DNA of 64,000 bases from Klebsiella pneumoniae (GCA_945862315.1 CAMAXW010000015.1:1-64000), one strand, 5' to 3'; counted from the stretch's first letter, positions 1 to 9,210 are shown. The notes: a model not told the origin generated them from the sequence alone. Program-made: numbers and translations.

Positions 1-63
1 GGTAGCGCTGAAGCCCTGCTGATCGCCGCAGATATCGACGCGCCTTGGCCGCCGGTGGTGTAA
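1..63 (+). CDS. 3' end of an unidentified gene (partial)
   Basis: The window opens inside a frame that is open from base 1 and ends with TAA at 61-63, leaving about 20 residues ending DIDAPWPPVV. It stops 27 bases before the stop codon of the convergent gene at 90-548, an ordinary spacing for tail-to-tail genes. The tail carries no recognisable family signature. The call rests only on the open frame and its position. Confidence 0.4.
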   Translation, partial: GSAEALLIAADIDAPWPPVV

Positions 64-89
64 ACCCCTAGTCGAAATGCCGTGCGGCG

Positions 90-548
90 TCAGGGTGTTT
101 GATAGCCCTCTGGGTACTGGATGAATTCAAAAAGAATGCCCAGAATCGAGGCGGGATGCGAAAACGCAAACTGGATGTCATCGCAATAGCGCCGCCCGGC
201 ATAGTCAACAAAATCCAGTTGTTTGCAGACGGGGCTAGGATCGACAAAACGCACGGCCTTACTGCGCAGGGTATTAAGGGTATCGGCAATGTCATCCACG
301 GCGAAGGCGATATGGTGCAAACCTTCGCCGCGTTTGGCGAGAAAATCGGCAATGACGCCGCTCTCACCCGTGGGCTCCATGAGCTCGAAATCCACTTTAC
401 CAACCCGACACATGCGATAGCGCATGGCATATTCGGCCACCTCAGTGACCTCGCTGGCGGTTGCGTTAAACAGCGTCACCATTAACTGGGTGGCGGCCTC
501 CAGATTGCGCACCGCCACGCCAACTTCCGTAATGCGTCGAATATCCAT
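90..548 (-). CDS. VOC-superfamily protein, methylmalonyl-CoA-epimerase-like
   Basis: A 152-residue vicinal-oxygen-chelate protein with two beta-alpha-beta-beta-beta modules. Candidate metal ligands are Glu56 in VDFELMEP, His79 in GEGLHHIAF and Glu141 in the closing strand GILFEFIQ. The usual first-strand His (DHVGIAV type) reads ITEVGVAV here, so one canonical ligand seems to be replaced. The ATG at 548 was chosen over an upstream extension because it has a GAGGAG ribosome site just before it and starts at the domain edge. The reaction is unknown; family members are epimerases, dioxygenases or glyoxalases. The neighbouring acyl-CoA-dehydrogenase-fold gene suggests catabolism of a CoA ester or aromatic compound, which is inference. 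Confidence 0.85.
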   Translation of the reverse strand: MDIRRITEVGVAVRNLEAATQLMVTLFNATASEVTEVAEYAMRYRMCRVGKVDFELMEPTGESGVIADFLAKRGEGLHHIAFAVDDIADTLNTLRSKAVRFVDPSPVCKQLDFVDYAGRRYCDDIQFAFSHPASILGILFEFIQYPEGYQTP

Positions 549-747
549 CTGTACGGCTCCTCGGTTTCGGGCCCCGATGATGCCACGCCTGCCGGGGCCC
601 GATCGATCCCGGTGGCGCGCTGGGATAGTTTCGATATTCTCTGAGTAGGATGGCCTCAAAACCAAACGCCTAACGCCCGGGCGACCCACGCACGCTGGCT
701 GGTCAGTCGTGCACCGTTGAAAATTTTTAACCGCGAGATTCCCCCTT

Positions 748-1947
748 ATGAATGCTCACAGTCTTTATTCGCAACCGGGCCGCCGTTGGCAAGAACCACA
801 ACATTTGGCGGCGTTGCTGCCCCATATCGGCGCGCAGGCGGCGGCGGCCGACCGCTCGCGATCCGTCGCCCCCGAAGTCATCCAAGCGCTAAAAAACAAC
901 GACATCATGCGGCTATCTGGCAGCCCGGAATTGGGTGGTCTCAATGCGAGCGTGCTGGATATTGGCAACGAGCTACGCGGGGCTGCTGTGGCCTGTACCT
1001 CAACGGCGTGGTGCTTGTGGAATCACCTTTGCACTTTTCACCATTTCGCCGGCATTCTGGGGCCACAGCACGTTGATCTTTTAGGTGACATTGTCACCAA
1101 ACAAGAATGGGTGTGTTTCCCAGCGGGCGCTTCGACCAAAATTCAGGCCACCGTTGCGGGTGATCAAACGCTCCTGAACGGCGTGGCGGCGTTTGGCTCT
1201 GGGGCACGTTACGCCGACTGGGCCGGGGTAGTTTTTAACGACGACGACCCCCACGCGCCGCGTTTCACGATGGCTAATTTGCGGGATCCCGGCGTGCGCA
1301 TCGATGCCACTTGGGAGGCCATGAGCCTGCGCGCATCCGCTACCGACCACATCTATTACGAGCAATTCGCGGTGCCCAGCGCACGGGTGGTAGCGTGGAC
1401 GCCGATGTATCGGGTGTTATTTCGCGACCCTCAACATGCGGTCATCCATCGGCGTTATCGCGAGGATTGGGTGGCGCTGTCGGTCTTGTGGCTGGGGGCG
1501 ATGGCCACCGGTGTCGCGGAAGTTTGTTTCGAAGAAACTGCCGGCGGTATTCGCGAGCGGGTTGCCATTTTTGGCGCCAAAATGGCCGAGCGGCCGACTA
1601 TCCATGTGAATCTTGGCCGCGCGCGCGCGTTAATCAATGCGGCCACCGATACCGTGTATGCGGCGCTGGCCGAAACCGATGCGCGTATTCAGGCGCAGGT
1701 GATGCCCACCGAAGGGGATTATTTTCGGCAAACCGCGGCCGGCATGCAGGCCGTATTGCTGTGCGAGGAGGCAATGGGCCTGGTACTGCGCGTGCTGGGT
1801 GGAAACGGCCTGCGCGAAGGCACGGACTTCGAGCGGCGCTATCGCGATTTTCTCGCCATGCCCTTACACATCAACGGGCACGTGGATCGCATCACCGAAC
1901 AACTGGGGCGGATTAGTCTGGGGCTGCCAGCGCAGAATCCCATTTAA
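748..1947 (+). CDS. Acyl-CoA-dehydrogenase-fold flavin oxidoreductase or monooxygenase
   Basis: A 399-residue protein with the three-part acyl-CoA dehydrogenase architecture: helical N-terminal domain, central beta domain (about 130-230), C-terminal helical domain. The C-terminal stretch GGNGLREGTDFERRYRDF (about 352-370) is the family signature. The N-terminal phrase 'STAWCLWNHL' and the overall layout resemble group D flavin monooxygenases such as HsaA and hydroxyphenylacetate hydroxylase more than true acyl-CoA dehydrogenases; that subfamily placement is by eye. Such enzymes use reduced flavin from a partner reductase, and none is adjacent. It is divergent from the VOC gene and convergent with the large ATPase gene. 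Confidence 0.85.
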   Translation: MNAHSLYSQPGRRWQEPQHLAALLPHIGAQAAAADRSRSVAPEVIQALKNNDIMRLSGSPELGGLNASVLDIGNELRGAAVACTSTAWCLWNHLCTFHHFAGILGPQHVDLLGDIVTKQEWVCFPAGASTKIQATVAGDQTLLNGVAAFGSGARYADWAGVVFNDDDPHAPRFTMANLRDPGVRIDATWEAMSLRASATDHIYYEQFAVPSARVVAWTPMYRVLFRDPQHAVIHRRYREDWVALSVLWLGAMATGVAEVCFEETAGGIRERVAIFGAKMAERPTIHVNLGRARALINAATDTVYAALAETDARIQAQVMPTEGDYFRQTAAGMQAVLLCEEAMGLVLRVLGGNGLREGTDFERRYRDFLAMPLHINGHVDRITEQLGRISLGLPAQNPI

Positions 1948-2055
1948 CGCCGGCGACCGGGGCATTTTTTTCCGGTGCTCTATGAGTTTGGGCCTAGTGG
2001 TTTGCACCGCTTAAGCCAGCGCGCGTTAGCCGCGGGTGCTTGGCTGGCACGGCAG

Positions 2056-5000
2056 TCATAGCGTGCAAACGGCCAGGCTGGCCGTGGATAGCTGGGCCGC
2101 CGCGAGCTCGACTAAATGTTGATGATGGGTAAAAAACAGCACTTGTGTTTTGGTGCCCAATTCGGCCAGCACCTCAAGAGTCGCCAGCGCGCGGGCGTCG
2201 TCGAATTGCACTAGGAGGTCATCGACAATAACCGGGAAAGGGCCACGGCTGGCAATATGTTGCTCAATGGCGGCCAGCCGCAGCGATAGAAAAAGCTGAT
2301 CACGGGTGCCTTGGCTCATGCCGGCCACTGGTACCCGATCCCCATCGGCGCGTACGCCTAGCAAGACCTGACGCTCTTGGGCGTAGTCAACGGTGAGGCT
2401 GGCAAAGCTACCCAAGGTAATCCGCGCGAACACCTCGGCTGCGCGCTGCAGTAACGGGCCTTGATGCTCTTGCTCGTAGCGTTTAATCACCTTCTGCAAC
2501 ACCGCACCGGCGATCCGCGCGGCGGCATAGGCGCGCGCGTTTTGGTCGATGTTCGCGGCCAACCCCGCCAGCGCCTGCTCGGCGTCGGCCGCCGCCGAAC
2601 TGCCATCCATGCGATCCAGTTCCGCGCGAGTCTTAAAGATGTCGTCCTGAGATTGCACACGTTGCTGCTCAAGGGCCTCGATCTGCTGCGCCAAGTCAGC
2701 CCGGTGGCGTTCTATTTCCTCTAACGTGCGCCCGGCAGCAGCGGCGAAGATGGCGGTCAGCGGCTCGGCATTTTGCTGCACGAGTTGGCTTTCGATGAGG
2801 GGAATTCGCTGCTGCAGCTGCCATTTTTCAGCGGCGTGTGCCTCAATCTGCGGCAATCTCGCCAAGCTCTCACACCCAGCATCGCGCAGCAGTTCGGCGA
2901 GCTGCGCGCGCGCCTGCGCGGTGCTGATACTGGCTTCTAAAGAAATTTTAGTTTCGTGCTCCAAACTATTTTTAAGCGTGCGACGCAGTGCTTGCGCCTC
3001 GCGTGCCTCACCTAACGCCGCATAAAGTGCTTCGGCCAGCAGGTCGGCGGCGGGTGGGTTGTCGCCCGCACCCACGGCGAGCCGCAGCGCCTCTATTTGT
3101 GCGCTGAATGCAGCACCGCAAGCGCTATGGGCAGCGGCTTCGTGGTCTAACTGGCGCAGTGCGTTGAGATGCTCGGCGAGGCGTGCAAATTGCGCCAGCC
3201 GGGTGCGCGCTTCTGCGGGCATAGCGTCGGGCTCTAGCCGCAAGCTGGCCGTGACCGCCTGCCATTGCGGTGCCAGCGCCTGCTGCGCCAAGGTCACCGC
3301 CTGACGCGCATCCTGCAACTCGGCTATCTCAAGCGCCCGTTTGCGCAGTTGTTCCCCGTAGCGCTCGCGGCAGAGTTCGGTGTGGCGAACTGCAGCGACT
3401 GCGTCACGCGCCCGCTGCAACGCCAACGTAGGCGTATTGGCGAAGTCTGGGTTGACCCCGCAGCGCTGAAAAATGCTCGCCAGCACGCGCTGGGCTTGGT
3501 CGATTTCTGCCTGCACGCTCAGTTGTTCGCGCCCCAGCCGCTCCCAGTCCCCTACCCGTTCGACCAGCCGCTGTTGTTGTGTCAGCCAGTCACGCAATGC
3601 GGCGGGCAACAACTGCGTTTGGCGCACCGGTGCCGCCACCTCGTGCCAGCGGGTTTGCCAGTCACCCCGGCGGGCCGCACATAAGACCTGCTGCTGCGTG
3701 AGCTGCTGTTGTGCCGCCTCCATTTCCATAATTCGCTGGCGAGTGGTTTCCCAGCGGGTAGCGCGCTCGGTGTCCGCGTGCAGTTCGTCGGCCAGGCGAT
3801 CCGCTTCGCGTAGAGAGGATTCAAACAGCTCCACCTGCGGCAACGCGGGCAGCGGTGGCACCGGGGAATCGCTAAAGACGGCGCGCAGGGGTTGCCAACG
3901 GGTATCGCGGTCCAGACGTGCGCGAACAATGTCGTGTGGGGTAACCACCACCCCCGCCACGCGCAGGGCCGCCAGATCGCGGTGGCGGTCTGTGAGGTCG
4001 CGGGTCAGGTTCTTGAATTGCTTGTCGAGGTCGGCCTCTTGGCTCGCCAATGTGGCGAGTTCTGCGGCAAACAGGTTGAGTGTTTCGATGAGGGGCAGGC
4101 GCAGTTGCAGGAGTTCCTCGCGCGAGCCGCCCCAAATGGCCGCCATGTCGCGCTGCAGACGCTGGTCTAGTTCGGCTATTTCGCTCTCCAGCGCACGCTG
4201 GCGCAGGTCTAGGTCTGGCAGGGTGTTAACCCCCAGCAGTGCCTGTTCTAGCTCGTTGACCGGCAGCGCGGGCGGCAAGGCTGCGAGGTCTCGCAAACAA
4301 TGTTCCTGTTCGCGTTCAAGCGGGCGTAGGCGGGTAAGCAGCTGGGCCTGCGCCGCCTGCAGCCGGGTGTGTTCGTCTATCAGCGTCTGCACTCGGGCAA
4401 TCAATACCTGGGTGGGCAGGAGCGGCGCAATTTCGCTTAGATTTTCCGTCATGCCCATTTCGGCGAGCAACGCTTGGCCTTGGCTCAGGACCTCGGCACG
4501 CTGAGCCTGTACCCGTGGCAGTGCGGCACGCGCCGCCCGGACGGGACCCACCGCGTGGTAGGCGAGTTCAATTTCGGCGGCCTGCACCAGTACGGCATCA
4601 CGTACCTCCAACGCCTGGAGGTCCTGAGTGCATTTGGCCAGCCGCGATTGGGCCGCAGCCAGCGTTTCTTCGCCCCCGCGCAGGCGTTCTTGGGCTGCTG
4701 CCCGCCGCGTGCCGGCGTCTGCTGCTAACAATGGCATGTCGGCGAGCGCCGCGAGGGCCGCCTGTTGGTTTTGCAGTTCGGCTATTTGCGGCAGATTTTG
4801 CGCAACCCGCGCGAGGCGTTGCAGCTCGCTGCGGCGCTCGCCCAGCGACGCCTGCAGATCGGCATGACTGGCCACCGCTTGATGGTGAGCACGCTCGACA
4901 CTTTCCCAAGCCGAATGGCGCACGGTGGCGGCGCGTAGCGTGCGCTTTTGGTCTTCAAATTCTTTTAGCGTGCGGTTAAGTGGCAAGGTGGTTGCGCGGG

Positions 5001-5553
5001 GTTTGAACAGCGCGCCGGCGCGCTCCTCTAAGGTGCGGCTCAAACCACGCAGGTCTAGCAGGCCAGATGCTGCCTGAAAAAGGCTGCGGCCCAGTTCGCC
5101 CTCGCCCGACAGCAAGGCGGCGCTGCCCGCCACCAAGCCATCGAGATCCAGCCCGAACAAACTTTTATAGAGCGCCCGGTCGAGACCCGCCAAGGCATTC
5201 GCCATGGCGTTATCCGGCAAGGGTTGATCGGTACGCTCGGTGCCCGTGGTGGGGTCGATAGCAAAAAGTTTGTTTTTGTTGGCCTTGCGCCGCATGAAAG
5301 AAGCGCAGGTGCCGTCCGTTAGCTGCAAGGTGGCACCCACCCGCAAAGCCGAATAGCCTGCTAGCGAATAGGCGTCGTCGGTACTGGTGGGAAAGTCGAA
5401 CAACAAGTTGGTGACCGCGCGCAGCGTTGTGGACTTGCCAGCCTCATTCGGGCCAAAAATGAGATGCAGGTCGCCACCGGTACGGGCCGGAAAATTGACC
5501 ACGCGATCGCGAAACGCGCCATACGCCGTGAGATACAGGCGTAGAAATCTCAT
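2056..5553 (-). CDS. yhaN: YhaN-type SMC-like AAA ATPase (SbcC-like)
   Basis: A 1165-residue ATPase with Walker A GPNEAGKST at 34-42, very long Gln/Ala/Leu/Arg-rich coiled-coil arms, and a C-terminal head with the signature-like GMSQGTRDQL followed by FPVIVDDLLVQFDD (Walker B region). This is the Rad50/SbcC/YhaN layout. The start MRFLRLYLTAYGAF is the usual YhaN beginning. Its ATG overlaps the stop of the upstream phosphoesterase gene by four bases (ATGA), so the two are translationally coupled and probably form one nuclease complex acting on DNA ends. The central CxxC zinc hook of Rad50/SbcC was not seen, which fits YhaN rather than SbcC. Confidence 0.9.
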   Translation of the reverse strand: MRFLRLYLTAYGAFRDRVVNFPARTGGDLHLIFGPNEAGKSTTLRAVTNLLFDFPTSTDDAYSLAGYSALRVGATLQLTDGTCASFMRRKANKNKLFAIDPTTGTERTDQPLPDNAMANALAGLDRALYKSLFGLDLDGLVAGSAALLSGEGELGRSLFQAASGLLDLRGLSRTLEERAGALFKPRATTLPLNRTLKEFEDQKRTLRAATVRHSAWESVERAHHQAVASHADLQASLGERRSELQRLARVAQNLPQIAELQNQQAALAALADMPLLAADAGTRRAAAQERLRGGEETLAAAQSRLAKCTQDLQALEVRDAVLVQAAEIELAYHAVGPVRAARAALPRVQAQRAEVLSQGQALLAEMGMTENLSEIAPLLPTQVLIARVQTLIDEHTRLQAAQAQLLTRLRPLEREQEHCLRDLAALPPALPVNELEQALLGVNTLPDLDLRQRALESEIAELDQRLQRDMAAIWGGSREELLQLRLPLIETLNLFAAELATLASQEADLDKQFKNLTRDLTDRHRDLAALRVAGVVVTPHDIVRARLDRDTRWQPLRAVFSDSPVPPLPALPQVELFESSLREADRLADELHADTERATRWETTRQRIMEMEAAQQQLTQQQVLCAARRGDWQTRWHEVAAPVRQTQLLPAALRDWLTQQQRLVERVGDWERLGREQLSVQAEIDQAQRVLASIFQRCGVNPDFANTPTLALQRARDAVAAVRHTELCRERYGEQLRKRALEIAELQDARQAVTLAQQALAPQWQAVTASLRLEPDAMPAEARTRLAQFARLAEHLNALRQLDHEAAAHSACGAAFSAQIEALRLAVGAGDNPPAADLLAEALYAALGEAREAQALRRTLKNSLEHETKISLEASISTAQARAQLAELLRDAGCESLARLPQIEAHAAEKWQLQQRIPLIESQLVQQNAEPLTAIFAAAAGRTLEEIERHRADLAQQIEALEQQRVQSQDDIFKTRAELDRMDGSSAAADAEQALAGLAANIDQNARAYAAARIAGAVLQKVIKRYEQEHQGPLLQRAAEVFARITLGSFASLTVDYAQERQVLLGVRADGDRVPVAGMSQGTRDQLFLSLRLAAIEQHIASRGPFPVIVDDLLVQFDDARALATLEVLAELGTKTQVLFFTHHQHLVELAAAQLSTASLAVCTL

Positions 5554-6809
5554 GGCGCACCCCCCGCACCGGCGAGGGCATCCAGTAGCTCAGCTTGGGC
5601 CTGTGCTAACAACTCTTGCAGGAGGTCAGGATTGTTGACACGAAAAGCATCGCGGTCGTCGGCTTCCGTTGGCAGCTTGGACACCAAGTCGGCTAACACC
5701 TCGCTGCTCAAGGCCGCGAGTTCGGCGGGGTTAGTGGCCAGTTGGGCGAGCTCCTGCAACAGCAGGCCCACGGGATCATTGCCGCTCGCCAGCCGGGCCA
5801 GATCGAGCGTGGGGCGCACCACATTTTGAATTTTCTCCAGCCACACCTCGCCGTTCCCAGCCGCCACGACACAGGCGCGCAGTTCCTCGGCCACCATCGC
5901 CGCGCGGGCGCTTAGCTGGGCCTGCAAGGGGCTAACACCGTACAGCTGCAAGCGCAGTCCTAAAATGCGGCCATCGGCTTGGGTACGCGCGGTGCGCACG
6001 GCAGTCGTTACGTGATCCAGCAAAGCGTCGAGATTCGCCAGCCCCGTGACATCCACCGCGAGTTCGCGCCAGCGCAGCACATCGAGTGCCAGCGGCGTGG
6101 TGGCAATGTGGCCGTCTACCACACTGACCAGTTCGCAACCTTTAACGCCCGCCTCGCGGATGTGACGCCCCTGCAGATTGCCCGGATACACCACCCAGGG
6201 TTCCCGCGTGACAATTTCGCGCGCATGCACATGGCCCAGCGCCCAGTAGTCGTAGCCCTTGGTGCGCAACACCGCCTCATTGGTGGGCGCGTAGGGATCG
6301 TGACCGGCCCGGCCAGTGAGCGCCGTGTGGAGTATGCCGAGGTTGAACAAACCCGGCACCGCGCCCGGATACCCCGCCGCCAGATCCGTTAAGACCACCG
6401 GTGTCGCAAAACTTTGGCCGTGCACCGCCAAGCCTAGGTCGTCGTTAGTGAGGGTGCCGGGGGCGAGATCTGGCAGAAAATGAACGTTCTTGGGCTGCCG
6501 CAACGTGCGGGTGATTTGACTGGTCGCGTCGTGATTGCCGCGCACGCCGTAGACCGCGATGCCCGATTCCCCTAATTCCGCCATGCCTTTGGCGAAAAAA
6601 AGCCCAGTGTTGAAATCCGGCCAATTGCCATCGTAGAGGTCCCCGGCGATCACCACAAAATCCACGCGTTCGCGCAGCGCCGTATCGATAAGGTTCCTGA
6701 AAGCGCGCCGGGTGGCGCCCCGTACTTCATCAACCGGGGCACCCTCGTAACGCTCCAAGCCGCGCAACGGGCTGTCGAGGTGAATGTCGGCGCAGTGTAA
6801 AAATTGCAT
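5550..6809 (-). CDS. yhaO: YhaO-type metallophosphoesterase, DNA exonuclease partner (SbcD-like)
   Basis: A 419-residue calcineurin-like phosphoesterase. Motifs in order: DIHLDSPL with metal ligands Asp8 and His10, then VIAGDLYDG, RGNHD, and GHVHAREIV near residue 200. These are the Mre11/SbcD active-site blocks. The C-terminal half (about 240-419) is a capping and partner-binding region rich in Ala and Leu. It is the first gene of a two-gene operon with the yhaN-type ATPase and overlaps it by four bases. The likely role is ATP-gated nuclease activity on DNA ends or hairpins in the cytoplasm, from family knowledge. Confidence 0.9.
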   Translation of the reverse strand: MQFLHCADIHLDSPLRGLERYEGAPVDEVRGATRRAFRNLIDTALRERVDFVVIAGDLYDGNWPDFNTGLFFAKGMAELGESGIAVYGVRGNHDATSQITRTLRQPKNVHFLPDLAPGTLTNDDLGLAVHGQSFATPVVLTDLAAGYPGAVPGLFNLGILHTALTGRAGHDPYAPTNEAVLRTKGYDYWALGHVHAREIVTREPWVVYPGNLQGRHIREAGVKGCELVSVVDGHIATTPLALDVLRWRELAVDVTGLANLDALLDHVTTAVRTARTQADGRILGLRLQLYGVSPLQAQLSARAAMVAEELRACVVAAGNGEVWLEKIQNVVRPTLDLARLASGNDPVGLLLQELAQLATNPAELAALSSEVLADLVSKLPTEADDRDAFRVNNPDLLQELLAQAQAELLDALAGAGGAP

Positions 6810-6892
6810 GGCAGTTCGCTTTTAGTCGCAGTGTGGCGTGAGCCCGGTAGTTTATCGCCAGTGGCGGCTCAATCGCGGCACCTAAACCGCAC

Positions 6893-8140
6893 TTAGCGGG
6901 CGTGTTGAGAGCGGTCAAACACTTCCGTGTTAATCGTCACGAGGGCGTTAAACCACTGCGCCATCTGTTGCACGTTCATGCCTGACCAATCCGGGATGTC
7001 GCGCACCAAAGCCTGGCCCAACTGATTGCCAAACTGGACCAAGCGATTACCGATAGCGGTTTGGCTAAGGCTCCACGCCGTGAGGGCCGTTTCCAAATCT
7101 TCTCCACCCGTCAGCGCCGTCCGCAGCGCAATCGCGTCGTTCATGCCTTTGATGGCACCCGCCCCGCTGTGGGGCCGCGCAAAAGCGCCGGCGTCACCGG
7201 CCAAACAAAGGCGACCCACCCGATAAGCCGGCACCTCGCAGTCGTAAATCGCGTAGACGTAGGTGTCGTGGCTGGCTTGCACGACATCGGCGTAATACCC
7301 CGGCAAACGCGCGCGCGCCTCAGCCTTTAGCCGCGCCTCGGTCGCCATGGGCATGGCACCCGGCGGTAGCGAACCCACGTGCAGCCGCCCGGCACGGTCA
7401 ACCATCAACTCGGCGAGATTGGGCGCGGGCAAATACATGCCCCAGTTCACCAAGCGCTGGCCCGCGGCCGTTGCGCCATCCACCCCCGGCACGAAGTAAA
7501 AAATGCCATGCCCGCCGGGATAACCCAGCGCGGAAATACCCGACTCTAGCGGGCCTGGTGCGGCCGGTAGCGCGGACTCGGGCAAACTGCCCCGCCACAG
7601 CACATAGCCAGCGTAGGTGGCCTCCACCGCCGGAAACAGCGTGCGGCGCCCTAGCGAGGCGTAACCATCCGCGCACACCACCAGGTCAAAAGTTTGCACG
7701 GCGCCGTTAGCCAGCGTGACTTCGGCGTAGTCGTCAACATTACGCAGGGCCACCACCCGTTGGTCGGCGCGATAAACCCCAGCCGGCACGCGCTCGCGCA
7801 AATTGCGATACAGCGCGCCCCAATTCAACAGCGCCATATTGGTGGGCTGCGCCCAAGCCAAATAGCCACTGACCGGCTGCGCTTCGGTACGCCAAATGCG
7901 CTTAAAACTGTCGGCGTTAAAAAACGGCACATCGGGGGCGATTAACCCCCGCGTGATATAGGCCTCAATGCCCGAAGACGGTACCCCAATACCCGCGCCG
8001 CGATCTTTGAGTTCCTCGCCGCTACGCTCAAACAACACCACCTCACAACCAGCCCGAGTGAGTTCAATGGCAGCGGTACAACCGGTGATCGAACCGCCTA
8101 TCACCGCCACCCGCAGAGCCGGTGGGTTTTTTGCGAGCAT
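6893..8140 (-). CDS. FAD-dependent aromatic-ring monooxygenase (PHBH fold)
   Basis: A 415-residue flavoprotein. The N-terminal dinucleotide-binding motif VAVIGGSITGC has Thr where a Gly is usual. A later LCLAGDAGAFARPHSGAGA block is the FAD-ribityl GD motif. The pattern is that of FAD_binding_3 monooxygenases such as dihydroxypyridine or salicylate-type hydroxylases; the substrate cannot be read from sequence. The ATG at 8140 is preferred over one at 8176 because GAGGAG lies about seven bases upstream and the protein then begins close to the nucleotide-binding strand. It appears monocistronic, with its own upstream region. Confidence 0.88.
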   Translation of the reverse strand: MLAKNPPALRVAVIGGSITGCTAAIELTRAGCEVVLFERSGEELKDRGAGIGVPSSGIEAYITRGLIAPDVPFFNADSFKRIWRTEAQPVSGYLAWAQPTNMALLNWGALYRNLRERVPAGVYRADQRVVALRNVDDYAEVTLANGAVQTFDLVVCADGYASLGRRTLFPAVEATYAGYVLWRGSLPESALPAAPGPLESGISALGYPGGHGIFYFVPGVDGATAAGQRLVNWGMYLPAPNLAELMVDRAGRLHVGSLPPGAMPMATEARLKAEARARLPGYYADVVQASHDTYVYAIYDCEVPAYRVGRLCLAGDAGAFARPHSGAGAIKGMNDAIALRTALTGGEDLETALTAWSLSQTAIGNRLVQFGNQLGQALVRDIPDWSGMNVQQMAQWFNALVTINTEVFDRSQHAR

Positions 8141-8545
8141 GGTGAACTCCTCAAAACGTGCGCTATTAGGGGCCACCCGATCCTGTCACCGCCAGACTTA
8201 CTGGGAGGATCGGCGCCCCAGTTGGGGCCAACAGCACTGTGGCACAACCACTAAGGCCCACCAAGGGCCGGACTTTAGCGGGGTGGGAGTGCTGCGGCAC
8301 GCCGTAGCCGATGCCGGTCAAGAGGGTTTTAGGTCGCGGGCGATTAGGCGCGTTAGCTTTTTTATGGGAAAGCCGGCTTGGTTGAGTGTGGTTCGTGAGG
8401 GTTGCTGCGCGACCACGGGCTGTGGGAGGTAAGCGGGCCTGAAATTTGCGGCACGGCGGGGGGTCGGTTGATGGTCTATCTAGTGCTGGTGCGCTGAGAG
8501 TCGGGGTTTGGTATTTATCAATCGAGTCTGACCCCTTAGATTATC
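8141..8545. other. Non-coding stretch between monooxygenase and antitoxin genes
   Basis: About 400 bases with no convincing gene in any frame. It holds the leader of the FAD monooxygenase and, at its right end (8514-8537), the first copy of the GGGGTCAGACTC-type box described separately. It also lies where a toxin partner for the antitoxin at 8546-8851 would be expected, but no toxin-like frame is visible. Confidence 0.6.
8514..8537 (-). repeat. GGGGTCAGACTCGATTGAT box, copy 1
   Basis: The plus strand reads TATCAATCGAGTCTGACCCC here. The same core recurs at 9211-9230 and 9364-9384, and in reverse orientation near 9885-9915 and 10101-10131. Boxes of this kind are common between genes in gamma- and betaproteobacteria and are often seen with Y1 (RAYT-like) transposases; that association is from memory. 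No such transposase gene is in this window. Confidence 0.7.
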
Positions 8546-8851
8546 TTACGTGTGGCATGCAGGAACTGGGGCTGCAGGGGTTTCTTGAACCTGGTCTACC
8601 CAGCTACTGAACTCGTCCAAGGTAACGTGAAGCCCCGTCTCCTTGTAGTGCTCGAAGGAGGAGTCGGCAACGGCGATGAAGTTTTGCCGCGCTTCTTCCT
8701 TCTTTACATAGTCGAGGATGGCTTCTTTCATCAGGTAGTGCGGCGTGCGCTTTTTGGCCGTGGCCAGCGAGGCAATGCGATCCCGATCGGCGTTGTCCAG
8801 ATTGATGGTGACAGATCCAGTGCGCGGCTTTTCGATGGAAGAAGGTTTCAT
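8546..8851 (-). CDS. Ribbon-helix-helix (CopG/RelB-like) antitoxin without toxin
   Basis: A 101-residue protein. Residues about 13-52 form a ribbon-helix-helix DNA-binding domain: strand VTINLD, helix DRDRIASLATAKK, helix PHYLMKEAILDYVKKEE. The C-terminal half (SFEHYKETGLHVTLDEFSSW, ending PACHT) matches the toxin-neutralising tail of type II antitoxins whose ParE/RelE toxin gene normally overlaps the antitoxin stop. Here no toxin frame follows; ten bases past the stop the DNA enters a dispersed repeat. It is probably an orphan antitoxin whose partner was lost. A possible operator lies just upstream. Confidence 0.8.
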   Translation of the reverse strand: MKPSSIEKPRTGSVTINLDNADRDRIASLATAKKRTPHYLMKEAILDYVKKEEARQNFIAVADSSFEHYKETGLHVTLDEFSSWVDQVQETPAAPVPACHT

Positions 8852-8909
8852 GGTGTCACCAATGAATACGAAGTAACACCCAATGTCACGACACCGCGTT
8901 TTATGTCAA
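8852..8909 (-). promoter_or_regulatory. Possible promoter and operator of the antitoxin gene
   Basis: On the minus strand a perfect TTGACA (8904-8909) is followed after 16 bases by GACATT (8882-8887), a weak -10 match. An inverted repeat GGTGTC/GACACC (8890-8895 and 8852-8857) lies between the -35 box and the start codon, where an autorepressing RHH protein would bind. The -10 is poor, so the promoter call is tentative. Confidence 0.35.
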
Positions 8910-8937
8910 GGGCCCTCGGCCGCTCACCCCTCAACCT

Positions 8938-8956
8938 GCCCAGCCCGAGGCTGGGC
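8938..8956. repeat. Hairpin GCCCAGCC-CGA-GGCTGGGC
   Basis: A perfect 8-base stem with a 3-base loop in non-coding DNA, followed 22 bases later by a second hairpin. It may be part of a terminator or a relic of a repeat unit. Confidence 0.6.
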
Positions 8957-8978
8957 GGGGTCTCATGCTGAAGCGCTT

Positions 8979-9001
8979 AAGCCATTATTTTTTAATGGCT
9001 T
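8979..9001. terminator. Terminator-like hairpin AAGCCATTA-TTTTT-TAATGGCTT
   Basis: A perfect 9-base inverted repeat around a T5 loop. No gene obviously ends into it; the antitoxin gene to its left points away. It may mark the edge of an inserted or deleted segment. Confidence 0.4.
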
Positions 9002-9210
9002 AGCTGTAAGCCTAACAAAAATCTCTGAGGTCCAATTTGCTTGATAAAGGGTATGGCGCGCAAAAAATCCCTTCTTCCTGCTTAGCGCAGAGTGGCGGCT
9101 AAGCGAGCCTGGTCCGCTGAATGGCTCTTCGCGAAGAAATCGCGGTAAGGGGGCTATCAGTGGGCGTGCTATCTACTGGTTAGACGCCGCACGCCGGGGC
9201 AGCAGCTATT

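Noticed and set aside
1948-2055. Terminator between the acyl-CoA-dehydrogenase-fold gene and yhaN-type gene
   Set aside because: Only a 5-base ACCGG/CCGGT pair around a T run; too weak to call.
3473-4504. Long open frame antisense to the yhaN-type gene
   Set aside because: Ser/Arg/Cys-rich composition with no domain, no ribosome site, and complete overlap with a strongly supported gene; a high-GC shadow.
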